Shown: positions 12,572-35,794, counted from the first letter of the stretch. The stretch is 64,000 nucleotides of DNA from Lepidurus packardi (GCA_023053545.1 JAKZAN010000006.1:7885851-7949850); one strand, 5' to 3'. Program-made: numbers and translations. Notes: generated by a model from the letters alone, not told the origin.

Positions 12572-15500
12572 GGTATAGAAACAATGGCTACAGAAAACTC
12601 ACCCTGCGAAATGGGGTTCAAAGACAATGGTTAGCCAAGGTTATTGCGTTTACGTGCCGGGGTCCAATTTTCAAGTAGGATAGCAGGATTAAACAACAGA
12701 GTATATGGTATAAACAGAGATGAAGAAATAAAAGGTAACTTTCATAGAACGCAGAATGACATCAACAACAAAAAAAGTTTAAATTATTTAGGAAACTGGT
12801 TTAATATCGAGGTTATTGAATGCAAGCAGCGATTGAGAGACAAAAGGATAAATTTTCTGGCTCTCCCTCCATGCCCTCAAATATTCTTGAAAAAATGAAA
12901 AGACAAAAAAAAAAACGGAATGGTTGAAGAAAAAAATCCGTAAGCAAAAATCTAGCACGTGGAGCAAATTGCATTTCTGTGCGAGAAACCCCCACCTTTT
13001 CATATGATGAAATGGGGCCATGGCAAAGATGCCCATGTAAGAAAAACTATGCTAATCTACCAGGTACTCTCGTGAGGCCTATACTAGCCATGTAACTTCC
13101 GCCGTAATCAATGTAATAGATATATCGTAGCTACGAGAATCGGAAATGGGAAGCAATTTGTCTTCTGGACATTGGGAATTGCCGTCGTTCGTCGTTTTTG
13201 TTTCCTGTTTTTTACTCCAAGGAATTAGTGATAAGATGACCCCAGTTATGAGTCGAATAAGTCCGTTTTATCGCTTTTTTTCATCCTCGGGACTTTTCAT
13301 GGTACTGTGGGGAGAAGCACAGAAATAGAGGTCTTGGAATGCGTATACCCGACGTGAAGCGGCGCGCAACAGGCTCGTTCTCTTGAGCCTAAGTGGTAAT
13401 GAGTTTCCTCCTCTTGGCATTCTTCACGATTTGGCTTCAATTGGTCTGGCTGTCGACTCTTTTGGGATACATTTTTCTCACTCCTCTGCAGCATTGCATT
13501 GTGTTTACAATTCAGGCAGTGATGGGCACTTTGGTGAAGAAGCATATTAAGGAAGAGGATATCGACACCAAAGGATTGCAGAAAATGAATGCTCCAAAAC
13601 ACTTTTTCTTTCTTTCTATTTGCTATCGACTTGTGAGTTTTTGGAGGGGACCCATAGTGTGCCGATTTTTTCAGGAAAAGCCAACCGATATTGAAAGTAC
13701 TGGGCTTGACAGAAAGCTTCCAGGTATAGTGCTTATATACTTCTGGAAGAGGCGCATATTGATTTGGTTGAATACACCTGATTTTACATATGATTTCCTC
13801 CGAGGAATAAAGTGATTGAACTGAGCCGTTTCGTTTCTCTTTGGAAACAACTTTACTCATACACTTTTCCTTATTGGAATCGGATCTTGGAATCCAAGAA
13901 ATGCAAGCAGTGTGGTTAATCTACGTAGGGTATTTCTGCAAGTATACATGCATACGGTCTTAGGAAAGACGAAAATTCTCTAGAGCAACAACAAATAATG
14001 GGTCTAATGTTTCTAAATTCAGAATCTAAGAGCACAATTGACACATTTCTACGTTACCTGTCTGCATTACGGCGTGCTAACGTTTCAAGAACTAAGTTCT
14101 ACAGGCTTGGACTATTGACGCTAACAAAATTGTTTCTATGAACTACACGAGGTGAAACTATGCTTCTTTTAAACTTAAGTATAAGGCGGAGATTATTTCT
14201 TCCGAACATCAGTTTCTTTGAAAAGGACTTTTAGCAAACACTGCACGTCGGCTATGGATGTTCGTCTCAAAAGTGAATGAATAGTTACACGCTGCACATG
14301 TAAGTTGTCGTAGTTGGTGAGTTTCTGTCGAAACTGAAGACAAGACTTGTCTAAACGGGGAAAGGCATCGGGGAAGTTTTTCAAAGCTGCGCTGCCGGAA
14401 GCGTCCAAAGTCTGCCACTTTGCTGTGGAATACCATTGCTGGGGCTCTGTGCGCGCGATTCTATTTGCCCTTCTATATCCATCTCAGTGTATATACGGAT
14501 ATACATGTCTTTGAAAGCCGGGCTTTGCCATTTGGAACTATGCCCCGACGTGTTAATCTAGCTTGCAGCTATTTCTTCATCTCGCTCACATAGTGGCTGT
14601 AATGGCCAGGTCACAACTTTTATGAACAAGTTTTAGCGTACAGCAAAACTGGCATGAAATCTCAACGCTTCTTCGGACTTATTGGGGAGCTAAATGAAGA
14701 AACTAGAACTCACTATTTTCCGTGTTCGTGGAATGTTTCATTGCCGACGTTATGGAGCTTCTGCTTCATGAGAGACCTTTTTGTTCACTTTTGAGTATTA
14801 CTGGCAAAGAAAAGCGTTTCTTGGTTTTAAGGGGAAGGAATTTCGGCGCCGCGTCCAACCCCGGATACTTTCTTAACGTATCTACCCTAAAATGTGTCAC
14901 GTGTGGATGCCCTCATTGTTCAGCATCTATTCTTGTCTGTATGGCACCGAACTTGCTGCTTCTGTTGCTTTGACAAGTTGCGATGGGAAATATTGTTGCA
15001 ATAACCTTTATGGTAACGGAGTTGCAGCTATTAGGTTCGCGAAAAAAAGGGAAAGGAAGGAAAAACCTATGATACTGTACAAGACCGAAAAACCCTCGTC
15101 GTATATTGCTGAACAATGGACAACTTTTTCATTTTCCTTTTGTCTTCCTTTCCTCTACCCTCCCTGCACCCTTTTTCTTTTTACGGCATAAATCAAGAGT
15201 GTCAGAAGCTCCTGGGCTCTTTGTCATGGTTACCTACTTAAGATATCTTTTGAGTTTTTCTCCCCTTTCCGCTTTATTTCCCTGGTCGTGTTGTATACAT
15301 CTTGGGTTCTCTTCATTTGGACCAAAAACCTAATATCATGTTAGCTAAAGATGTTTCATTTCGTTGGAGCAAGCATAGAACCTCAGGGAGCAATTTATTT
15401 GGATTTAATGTCTCACACAAGCGACATTATTGGTATAGTTAGAGATGTAATTAGAATTAAGGCACTCTTAGGGCAGGTCAGCGTATATAAAGGCAGGTGC

Positions 15501-15893
15501 TAGAGTTTTTTGGAGAATTCGTCACACGGTTTTACGGCTACCGAAAAATTCACTAAAGTGATCAAGTGAAGAATTCCTTGAGCAAGTCCCAGGCTGTTGC
15601 GGTAAGGAATTCTTTCGGTAAATATAGAGGTCGTTCTCAAACGTTTGTCTTGGAAGGCACGCGGGATCGTCAAATTCTTCTAATTTTTGCTTTGTATAAC
15701 ATTTAACACTTTTCAAAACAACCTATTAGGGAAATTCGTGTCTCACACTGGGGATCTCCTGAAGTTAACTATACAGACAAAAAAACTAAAATTAGACGCT
15801 TCGTAAAGAAATATAATAAAAAAGATTACGCATTTGTACATTACCTGTACATACTATGCAGAGCTAAATAATTACTTTAACGTGAAATGCTTG
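12572..15893. other. Intergenic stretch between coiled-coil gene and polycystin-2; possible minus-strand exons
   Basis: There is no firm gene. Three overlapping open frames at 13297-13860 (both strands) look fortuitous because none resembles a known domain. A stretch at 14193-14450 on the minus strand reads like a terminal exon (motif FPRLDKSCLQFRQKLTNYDN, ending KETDVRKK and TAA). Weaker exon-like segments lie upstream of it near 14780-14900 and 15230-15330. These are low-confidence and are discussed among the findings. Confidence 0.35.
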
Positions 15894-18800
15894 TTAATGA
15901 GCCATGCGATCTAGTTCGGATCGCATTAACGCTTCGATTTGTTTTCTCTTGGTTTGTTCGTCCACTAGAAAATTGTGCCGGGACAAAAAGAAGGTAAAAA
16001 AAAACGAACAGGATATCAATTTTGGCAAGCGCAAGGCAATTTATTATTTACCGTTGTCATTATCCGTAATGGTGTCCAAGATTTTGCCCATTGTATCGCG
16101 TCGCTTTTGTCGAGACTTCTCCATCGTTTCCAACTTGACTAAGACGATGTCGATTTTACCAACAATGGACGAGACGGAATCTTCCATCGCTTCCACACGA
16201 CGGTTTAAACTATTGGGTGCGCGGGAGTAAAAAAAAAAAGAAGTTAAAGTGTGAATTTTTGGCAATAAATACTTTTACATTTCTTCAAACGAAAGAAAAA
16301 AAACTACTGACTTACTCGGCATATTCTTCCATAGAGACACCGTTCTCAATTCCCACGCCTGGAATGGTACCAGCAGCACAATCGCCTTTTTGACAACCTG
16401 TATAACAGGCCAAACGTAAACATAAACTATCTTGCATGTTTAAAAAGGTGAGCAAAATTTTATGAACTTGATTTACCGTTGGAGCTTGCCGCTTCCTTGT
16501 TGCTAAGAAACATTTCAATCTCCAACTCGGAGAAGCCGGATCTGAAATTGAAATCTTGTTAAGTCTTAAGTTCAACGGATTTTTGAATCAAGAATCCTTT
16601 TCCTCATTTGCTTTCATCAAATATTCTTTCTTTTCGTTTTCCTTTTTCCCTTCATTAATAATAATATAAAAGTGTTGGGAGAAAGGCACTAATTGTAATT
16701 TAATAGGAAGGCTCCTCGTTTTTTACTTTTTCAGACGCTTCCTCACGTCATCCTCGGAAGCTTGGCCGTTGGTGGATTGCTGCACGGCATTTTCAATGCT
16801 GGCCATTTCTTGTTTGCGACCCAGTTTACCCATAATGGCATTCAGTGTTCCTTTCAAGTATTCAGCCACTTCGATTTCTGGAGTTTTGCCGTCGCTTTCG
16901 GACTTGATTTCCGTGTACGTGTCCGCAATGATGGCCAAGAACATGTTCTATAATGTCAGCAAGCCAGCAGACGAGCGTGACAATGCAGACGTTAGCCGAC
17001 ACGCAAAAAGGAAGCCCAGAAAACAACAAATAAACAAGTGTGAATTAGAAAGACATGCGACTTTTTTCATGCGCTTTGTTTCATTGAGGAAGAGGCGAAA
17101 AGAGAGAGAACGAGACGCAGACAGGCAAACGCAAGCAAGCGTTCGCATTTCTTAAGCTTGTATGGTAATAGAATCTTCCGTTGCGTCTCACGTTCCCAAG
17201 TTTCTCTTTTTGCCACTTTTGCAAGCGTTGTGCTATAGTTTTCGGGCGAAAAATCAATACCAGTAAAACAAAGAAAACGAAGAAGATGAAGACCATGAAG
17301 AACATGGGTCCTAGGACGCGATTTGCATTTTCCAACGACGGAAAGTCAAAGTCACCCATGATCGTTCGCATCAAGGTGAACACGGCGTTGCCGAAGGAAC
17401 GAAAGTCTCCAATCTATGGAAATGTTCTAAAGTTAGAGAGAGTTGGAATAGGTTCCCTCGTTTTGTGTACCTGAGTACCAAAGAGCAGATAGCCGAGCTG
17501 CGCGAAAGCGAAGAAGACGATGAAGAACATAACAGCGAAACCGGTAATATCTTTGGAGCACTACATTGTAAAAGAAAGAATTGTAAATATTCCACGTCCT
17601 AGGTTTACTTTCATCATGAAAAAGAAAAAAAATGTAGTATACCCGGGATAAAGTACTGCTCATTTGCATCATGGTTTTGTTGAAGCTAATATACTTGAAG
17701 ACTTTTATCCACACAAAGAAGACGTTGAGCGCAGCGGTTTGGTTGAAGAGCATTTGCCAGAATGCAAGCGACTCGAAATCCGAGAACCTTTCTGCGTTCG
17801 CCAGTAAGGATTCCAAGACTGTGTTGACGATCAAATAGCGGTAGACACTGAAGAGAATGCAGATCGTTGACAGCTACCGAAAAACCCGAAAAGTTTAATT
17901 TCAGCAGATTGCATCTCAGTAAGGCAAGAAAAAATAAAGGACCGAAAGAAAAAGGAACGAATGGTCTTACGACGATGACGGTCAAGTCCACGTAGTTCCA
18001 GAAGCTCTTAAAGTACGCACAACGAGTCTTACATAATTCGACAAGTTCCTCGATGATGTAGAAGACTGTGAAAAAGGCGAAAACTGCTTCGCACGCCAGA
18101 ATAAAGAAGTCGAAGGCTTCTACATAACGCAGAAGTTTGGCGGTACGGAAGGAAAACGAAGTCAGTACACCGCCCGTAGCAGGAAACTCAAAGACCAATC
18201 TAAAAGGGCACGAAAAAGATTGAAGATACAAAAATAAGTGTATGGGAGCAAAATCTCAAAAGCAGACTAGCCGTTGTTTAAAATTTAAAATTTTTCTTTT
18301 ATCTTTTCTGAATTTTAGTCTTTTGAATAGAACTAAACTTACTTGGCAATGCAAAAGAGATTGACGTTAGCGTTGTAAACTGTAAAATCCAAGAAAATGA
18401 CGCGTGTTCCACGATGGATCCATAAATTGTCCTTCATAGTTTGAATGACGTCCGAGGCGTTCTCCCGCATGGAAGCCAAGTTCTGGATGTAACCTCCTCC
18501 GCCATAAACCGCTACTTTGCCCCAGAATGGAACGCTCTTCAGGATATCGCTGCCAATGTAATTCCATCTGTATTTGTTTGTTATTTACAAAACTCCGTCA
18601 AGTTAAAGTAATTTGTATCGCGGTAGACTTAATACTTTGTGCTATTCGCTCCGGGGATTGTACTTCTGTCTTCGAGATTTTCCGAGTAGGACCCGTAACA
18701 GACCGGAATGGTTTTTGCAAACGCTTCGGGGACTTGACAAGAGTTGTTCCGCACCCTCAACTTATTGAAAAGGACTTTGAATTTCTACATGTTAAAAGAA

Positions 18801-19902
18801 AGTTTCGTCTGCCTACCTGCCGAAATCGAGGTACACCGAGAAGTTTGTTCTCATACAAGATATTACTATCTTCGTCTTCAGCCGCCGTACCGTTTAGGTC
18901 GTAAAAGTACTCCCAGTAAAAACCATCGAGCATGGGTCCTTCCACGAACTACAGCAGACATTATGGTCAGTATTGTTGTGTTATAGTTAATAAGAAAGTT
19001 TGCAAGGTTTACAGCCCAGAAGTCATTGATGGTCGTCATTGTTCGGAAAGAAGTAGAGCCGTCCGGTAAAGAAGAATCGACAAAAAGGTTCGTCAAGGCA
19101 CTTGTGAAGAGGAACATGGTAGGGTTCGTCATACCGAACGCGACTATGAATTTTTTTTTTTTTAAACTTAGTAGCTTTCGGACATCGATTATAGGCTGAA
19201 ACGGGGTCTTCAAACTTACGTATGCATAATATCGTCAAGAAAATGATGTAAATGACCAATTCTCGGATGGTAGTCTTAACAATCAATCGGGATTCGGCCC
19301 CTTTGAGCGTGTTGCGGGTCTCGAAGATACCTATAACAAGCATCGAAACTGAAAATCGATAGCCGACCTTTGAAATGGAGGGAGGAGGGTTTAGTTTTTT
19401 TCCCCAGGGTGAGCTCCTCCTTCCTTATTATCGACCCATGACTCGGAAAACCAGGGTCGTCACCATGACAACCCCGCAAATAGATAATAAATAGGGCATG
19501 TGTGTTGATGGGAAAACCTTCACCTAGTTTTCTTAATTAGCAGCTCTTTCTCTTGCAGTAGTCTTTCGACAAATCTGCTCTCTTTCTGACTCATATTTTC
19601 TTTTTTTCTCGAGTCTGTTTTGCGTTAGTACTGGTTTTCTTTTGAGGAGCGGAAAGTCTGCAAGGAATTGAGCTCGAGCTTTCGATTAGAGAAGGAAATG
19701 TGTTGCGAAATGATCGTCAAGGGTGGGAAGAGGAAAAGCTGTTGTTACACTTACCGCAGCAAAATGCGGCACATTTTCCTCGCTGCTTGACCGGCTTTTT
19801 CAGAGCCTCAATGTCGCTTTTGACCGGCATGGGTTTCATGGGGTCGGCTGGTGAACCCCATGCGTCCGCCGAGTTGAGCGAGATAGTAGATGCTGTACTC
19901 AT
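15894..19902 (-). CDS. Pkd2: Polycystin-2 (TRPP-family cation channel)
   Basis: This multi-exon minus-strand gene runs from the ATG at 19902 to TAA at 15894. Landmarks run in the order expected for polycystin-2. A short cytosolic N-terminus is followed by the first membrane helix ([15 protein letters not shown]). The large extracellular TOP domain has [30 protein letters not shown] and [16 protein letters not shown]2-S4 include EFPATGGV and [18 protein letters not shown]5 has [17 protein letters not shown]. The pore and S6 region includes [13 protein letters not shown] and [12 protein letters not shown], followed by [17 protein letters not shown]. The C-terminal coiled coil ([20 protein letters not shown]) that forms trimers in the family is present. 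The calcium-binding EF-hand loop normally found between S6 and the coiled coil is not visible. The last exon ends [11 protein letters not shown]. The family forms ciliary and ER calcium-permeable channels. The gene is divergent from the RASSF gene. Confidence 0.93.
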
Positions 19903-20981
19903 TTCATCCAGAGGTCAAACACTGATGTACTCAAATGAAGAGATGAAAATTATTCTAAAACACACCGCCCTAGTCACAAAAAAATAACTCTTATTCTAGG
20001 GTTGCCGAGCTTTAAATGTATGGCCCCGGAATACTTCTGTGGTTGCAGGAGTTGAAAAGTTGCGAGTCCCGATCGTATGTATTATTTCTTGGGCACTGAC
20101 AGACCTACGTGCACATGCTGTACCCTTTACTCCACAATTGTTCACACCTGCAATATTCCCCGGTGGAAAGACGTTCAGATTGAACCTTAGCAACGGCATT
20201 TTGACGTCAAAGTAACCAAGGTAAGCACCATGTCAGGGTCACGCTGTTGAACGCTACTCCGTTAACACAAGTCCGTGACCCGGTCAAAGGTGACCGTATC
20301 GTTGTTTTATATTCAGATTAACGCAGTAGCGCGCTCCCAACCCCTTTAGCTTTTAGGTTCAGTACATATGGGAGGCGGTAACTTGTTTCCCCGAGAAGGA
20401 CCTATTATCCGGTTAGTACGTTATCGTTGTTCCGTACTAAGAAGCCTTGAAACCCTTTTATTTCTGCTTGCTCTTGTTACCATGGTGTCGAACTCAAAAC
20501 CGTTCGATTAATTGAAGGTGTTAGTCTTTATGAATCAATGGCCCACAAGATTGGCCGTAATTTTCTATTTTCTGTTTTGGCAACCATATTGGCTGCGAAA
20601 ACAGAGTACGTGCAGTGAAAAAAAGGCTACGTGAGGCTGGTAGCATCTCTATTTGACATGGATGAAATTTATGTGAAAGCATTACACGTACTTTCCAAAT
20701 TAAGGCTAAGAGCCTTATGCTGTACATTTATTTTTAGTAATATATGCATTACATATATTGCTTGGTTCGCACAATAATTTATTTTTAACAAATGTCCTGA
20801 TGCATCTTATATCGTACGTCCTTGCCCGCGTAGCTATTCGCGGCGCGCTTATCAGACAGATATCTCTCCATGTGAACCACTTTTGTTTTTGGAACCAGCC
20901 TTGTCTGCCATGGTGCGATAGTGATAAGGGGAAAGTTTGTAGGATAATATTTAGCTAATTAATATAGATTCTGTCTGCAAT
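19903..20981. other. Divergent promoter interval between Pkd2 and RASSF
   Basis: About 1.1 kb separates the two start codons, which point away from each other. It must contain both promoters and any 5' untranslated exons. I see no canonical TATA element, tRNA or repeat that I can support, and the short ORFs here look fortuitous. Confidence 0.4.
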
Positions 20982-22910
20982 ATGTGGGCGTGCCATAAAT
21001 GCGGGAAGCCGGTTTACTTTGGTAAATGTTTCTACTTTTTTTCTTTCTCGTTTAATTGTCACACCATCTAGAACCGTACGGTATCAGATGACAGACGGAT
21101 TAGTTAATCTTTTTTATGGCCTTGTTCGATTTTCCTATAATGGTCATTTCTTTCTGTTTTTATTATAGCTGAAAGGAAACAATCTCTGGGCTTCGATTGG
21201 CATCCCGATTGCCTTCGTTGCGAAGAATGCACAAAGGTTCTTAAGCCTGGCCAACATGCAGAGGTATTCTATTTTACGGGTTCGGTTTATTTAACTTTTC
21301 ATGGCTGGTGTTTTGAATATCATAGCATAAAGGCGTTCCCTACTGCCACGTCCCATGTTATGGCGCTTTATTTGGCCCCCAGCTCTTCGGCCATGGCACA
21401 AGAGTTGAATCTCATTCTAGCTTTGGGAAAATGGAGAGTAGAACTTACGGGGGCATTTCTCGCACTCAGCTCGAAGTCAAGCTCAAAGCGTATAATCAGC
21501 ATTCTGAGAACAAAAACGGAGGCTTGAAAAGTAGAGAAGTAAGCCTCACTTTCCTTTCTTTTAATACCCACAATTGATTATGTTCTAATGTTCCTTAAAG
21601 GTAAATGGCCGATCGGTGCTAGAAGGCGTTTTGAAAGTATACTGGGGCATTAATAGCACAATTCGTCTGAAAGAAGACGACGACCAAAGAGTTTTTGTGG
21701 CCGTCAGGAAAAAAGCGTATCGCCGAGCCATTTCCAATGGTACGGACTACGAGGTAAACCGCTTCCTGAGCAATTCTTACTCATTTTTTTTTACTAACGC
21801 CTGGATTTTAGCACGTGTCTTTTCGTGATACGGATTCCGATTCCGACGGTGACCTCCCCCTTGCCAAGGAGCCTCTACCGCCTAGCAACGCGTCCGTAAC
21901 CAGCGAACCTAGCCCTGTATTCGATTCTTCAACTCTAGCCATGCTTGACACGCCCAAATACTTGACAGTGCCTTCCAAACTGGAATCTAAAGATCTTCAG
22001 TGGGACGAACTCGACGAGCTGTTGCAAGTCGAGCGTAAATTAAAGGATCATGAAAAGGCCTATCAAACTTTGCCGCCCACTGTGAGCTTGAATGCCTCAA
22101 CTTACAATACCAAAGAGTCGCGTCCTGTTGAGCCTTGTTCAACTCCGGAAGATCCTCCTTCGGCTGAAGTTAACAACGTGGCTACCAAGGCTGACACTCC
22201 GTCAAAGTCTGATGAATCTTCAAATAAGAACGATAGTCCTTCGTCAACGAAAAGCACAGCCATTCGACGTAGGCCTGGGCTGCGTTTCGACAAAGCCAAG
22301 CTCAAACGGCGTTGTTCTATCAACGGACATTACTACAACCGGGAAACTAGCGTTTTCACTCCGCCGTATGGGAGTTTGATGACGGTTTGGGCGACGTCGT
22401 TGGTGAATACTCAGGAAGTGATCAATATGCTGCTGGAGAAATATCGAGTTGAAAGTCAAGCCAGTAACTTTGCCATTTACATTGTCAAGGATAACGGCGG
22501 TAGGAAACTTGTGTTGAACATTATTCTGTCGTGCTATTATATGTTTCTCTTCTTTTGTGCGTTGTAGAACGACGGAAGCTGAGAGATGACGAATCTCCCT
22601 TGTTAACTCGTGTCATCTTGGGCCCACATGAAGAAGTGGCTCGTCTTTTTCTGGTGGATGCTGAAGCAACAGCAGAAGTCAGTCCAGCTGTAGCCCAGTT
22701 TATCCGTTTTAGTCAGACAGAATGTCAGGCCATCTTGGACAAATATGCCGAGGAAGAAGCAAGGGAAGCAGCCAATATACTCGCAAGGTAGATTGTTATA
22801 AGAATTAAATTAAGAAAGTAATTTACAAGTTTTCAATGTCACGTTCCAGGTTTAAAGAGTTGCGTAGAAGAATACGCAAACGTATGCAGGACCTGAAAGT
22901 AAAGCTATAA
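20982..22910 (+). CDS. Rassf: RASSF-type protein with LIM, Ras-association and SARAH domains
   Basis: Seven exons with matching phases (20982-21021, 21169-21263, 21326-21538, 21601-21753, 21812-22499, 22568-22787, 22850-22910) give 489 residues. The N-terminus is a LIM zinc finger: [13 protein letters not shown], then [10 protein letters not shown], then YCHVPCY. A linker follows, then an acidic serine-rich region ([13 protein letters not shown]). The Ras-association domain spans about residues 315-430 ([51 protein letters not shown]). The C-terminal helix ([18 protein letters not shown] to [10 protein letters not shown]) matches a SARAH domain, the dimerisation helix shared with Hippo kinases and Salvador. 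LIM plus RA plus SARAH is the arrangement of the single fly RASSF, which antagonises Hippo signalling. The role here is inferred by homology. Confidence 0.92.
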
Positions 22911-23427
22911 GCGAATATTTGGAGATACTTTTTTATGTGCCAAGATTCATTTGCGTTTGGGGAAAAAACGAACCTAATTAGGTTAATAGAACAAACGAGC
23001 AACTATTGTACTAAGACAAATTCTACCATTTCGACGTTCACATTTGTTTTCGCTCCCCTGAGAAATTTTGTACTTTGGCTCTCTAGGGATTTTTTTTGCA
23101 GCAAAAAAAAACTCATTAGATTGGCAAAGGGTTGATTTTGTATCTTCCCTTGGGGTAATTTGGCAATATTGTAAGTGAATGGCTGTAAGACATTCCAAAA
23201 ACAAGAAGGCTATGGTGCATTTATATGGTTTCCGTTTTTCAAGCAAAAAATAAAATGCATATTATTGCTGGAAGTCCAGTTTGTCATTTTTTGCTGGGAT
23301 TTAAAAATAACGCCATTTACTTGAAGGCTTGGCACACGGCGCCAGTAGTGGCACAAATCAGCAACTTTTGAATAATGTTGTACTGACTCCCGAGTTTGTT
23401 TTGTTGTCGGTTTGTTAAAGATTCGGA
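22911..23427. other. Interval between RASSF and KNTC1
   Basis: About 500 bases hold the RASSF 3' untranslated region and the KNTC1 promoter and 5' leader. The two genes run in the same direction. No other feature was seen. Confidence 0.4.
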
Positions 23428-31953
<8,526 letters not shown>

Positions 31954-32222
31954 AAACTACCTGAAATTTTGCTTAATGTGTATACGCCCATCATCTGAAG
32001 GTAACATCAAAACTTTTTTTTTAATTTAAACCCTTGAGTACTTTTAATTAAAAAAGAATAGGGTTTGCAACTTAAATAGATCAGTTATATTCTAACGTCA
32101 CATCCTAACGCCTATTAGAGCACAAGGCACTAGAAACTAGAATAAAAATGAAGACAAAAATCTTGAAAATGGCCTGCAAACGAGTATTCGAGTACGTTTG
32201 CACGAAAAATACCGAGGAAGAA

Positions 32223-34091
<1,869 letters not shown>

Positions 34092-34181
34092 TTTTCCCAA
34101 ATACGTCGAACTTCTGTACTTCTAGCTGCGCGGAAAGAATTCTAGCGCACGACTGGAACATTGAGCAACTGAAAATGTAGG

Positions 34182-34768
34182 ATGTATACTGATGGTGATG
34201 CCTCTGGCGTCTTGATTTTTTCCTGTGATAGGAAAACAGGAAGATTGGCCAATCCAGACTATATTTTAGTGAGTAAGTTCATTATAACGAGAAAGGCAGG
34301 TATTTTTCAACGATTCTTATTGGTCAACTGGAAAGGTGCGCGAAGTGTGTTGTCGGAGCTGGTGTCCTTCCTGGTCATAGTCGACCAGAAAATCCGGTTT
34401 CACGAGTTACATACTTCGCAATTAGCATGTGGCCTTAACATCCTTGACCTTGACTATGGTGTACTAATCATCAGCCCATCAAAACAATTGTTTGTCGAAA
34501 CCGGAACTACTGTATTTCATTTACTTAATTTTAATTAAGTAAATCATTACTTTGCTTTAATTGTTTTCCATCCAGCAGATTTGTCTGGAGGATTTGTTTG
34601 AGTTCAAACAAATCTTTCGTCTATGATTTAATCAATCTTTAATCGTAGTCGAAAGAATGGCAAGGAAATCAGTGCTATTGTTCATCAACTGGCCAGTACT
34701 TTGGAATTCGCAGAACAAAATGGATTGACCCAGGACTTGGTTCAACCCGAAATTCAAAGCTCCAATTA
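34182..34768 (+). other. Possible small divergent gene next to HPD, unrecognised
   Basis: A plus-strand ORF of 118 codons starts at 34182, 91 bases from the HPD start codon. It contains GVLIFSCDRKTGRLANPDYI and, later, VLSELVSFLVIVDQKIRF. A consensus donor (GTGAGT) occurs inside it at about 34270. A downstream segment at about 34650-34768 reads GKEISAIVHQLASTLEFAEQ and ends in a stop after EIQSSN. The two pieces may be exons of one short gene, but I could not fit a phase-consistent splice between them, and two frames of the second piece are open. Treat it as a candidate only. Confidence 0.3.
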
Positions 34769-35045
34769 AAACCAAGTGAAATAACTCCACATTGCTCATT
34801 TCAGTTTCAAGACGTAATTAATTGGACGTGACTGGCAGTTGAGTTTGCGGTCCATAGTGATCATAGGTTGTTATTTGTACAAGTGTATTGTAGTGTGAAC
34901 TTTTAATAAGAATAATTTTAAAAAACACTTGGCTTTGTAATTATTTTGAAGGATCTTCATAGATTCGTAGACAGAACTTAAATAAAGATTTTTTATTACA
35001 CTTTAAAATACATACAAAGAAATACAATATAACATTGCGAGATTT

Positions 35046-35175
35046 ATTCGTCCTTTTCGTAGAGGACACACCCTTTTTTCGCGGATTTTTTTAAAAGCAC
35101 ACAAAAATTCCACAAATGTTGCATTTATTTAAAAAGTTTTACACCGTACAACAAAAAGGAAATCTTTTGAAAATA
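35046..35175 (+). repeat. Diverged direct repeat, copy A
   Basis: Both copies begin attcgtcctttt and share, in order, a gcggattttt block, a run of A, aaaattcc, a ttta-tct/ttt-aaaaa block and a terminal A/T-rich tail. By eye the two copies agree at roughly two thirds of positions. This looks like an old interspersed or locally duplicated repeat. Its family is unknown. Confidence 0.55.
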
Positions 35176-35418
35176 GATATTACGGCGAACATTCTGGCTA
35201 CAAAAAATACGGAATTTTGGGGGCAAGCAAAAAGTTTTATTTGCATAATTTTTTAATCTAGTTGGAGCTCAGAAAAGTCACAGAACAAAAATTCCTAAAC
35301 TGAACATAGCAATGTTCGTGTGAAATCATGCTGAACAAAATTGGATGCTACCCTCATATATTTTACACCGGCTCAGTTCATGTTCTATTTATATAGGTTT
35401 CAACGCCCTATAAATATA

Positions 35419-35490
35419 AGCGTTTAACCGAGTGGATAACACACAAGCTATATGATCGGAAGGTCGTGGGTTCGAAACCCAGTCAAGGCA
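35419..35490 (+). repeat. tRNA-derived sequence (tRNA pseudogene or SINE head)
   Basis: A perfect polymerase III B box, GGTTCGAAACC, lies at 35469-35479 inside a recognisable T arm (gtgggttcgaaaccca). An A-box/D-arm-like segment, aaccgagtggataac, lies about 40 bases upstream. The 5' and 3' ends do not pair into an acceptor stem and the anticodon arm is poor. A functional tRNA is therefore unlikely, and a tRNA-derived SINE head or tRNA pseudogene fits better. Confidence 0.65.
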
Positions 35491-35794
35491 ATTTATTTCG
35501 TAAAAAATTAAATATTAAATGGCTCTCTTTATGTGTACCTCATGCCTTCTCTGCAAGGTTCCTATACCTATATTCGAAATTGTGAAGCTTCGGCATCACG
35601 AGCTTAAATATCGGGGATAGAAAACCGAGCAGGGGAGTTGGGAACATGGAAAAGGGGCGAGGCTCTCAATTTTTCACGATTTTTTAAGGGGACCCCCTTG
35701 ATACAGCATTATTCCTTATGGAGAAAAGCCCTGAAAACGCTATCCCCAGCTCGAAAAGGAGCCACGCCCCTTTTTCGCCGTATCCACCAATAGG

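Noticed and set aside
13297-13860. Overlapping 187-codon (minus) and 140-codon (plus) ORFs
   Set aside because: Three frames are open at once in a stop-poor stretch and none resembles a known protein, so they are most likely fortuitous.
15481-15500. TATA box (gtatataaaggcag) of a plus-strand gene
   Set aside because: The motif is a good match, but no plausible coding region follows before the antisense Pkd2 exons, so there is no gene to attach it to.
35419-35490. Functional tRNA gene
   Set aside because: The B box and T arm are good, but the acceptor ends do not pair and the anticodon arm is poor. It is called tRNA-derived instead.
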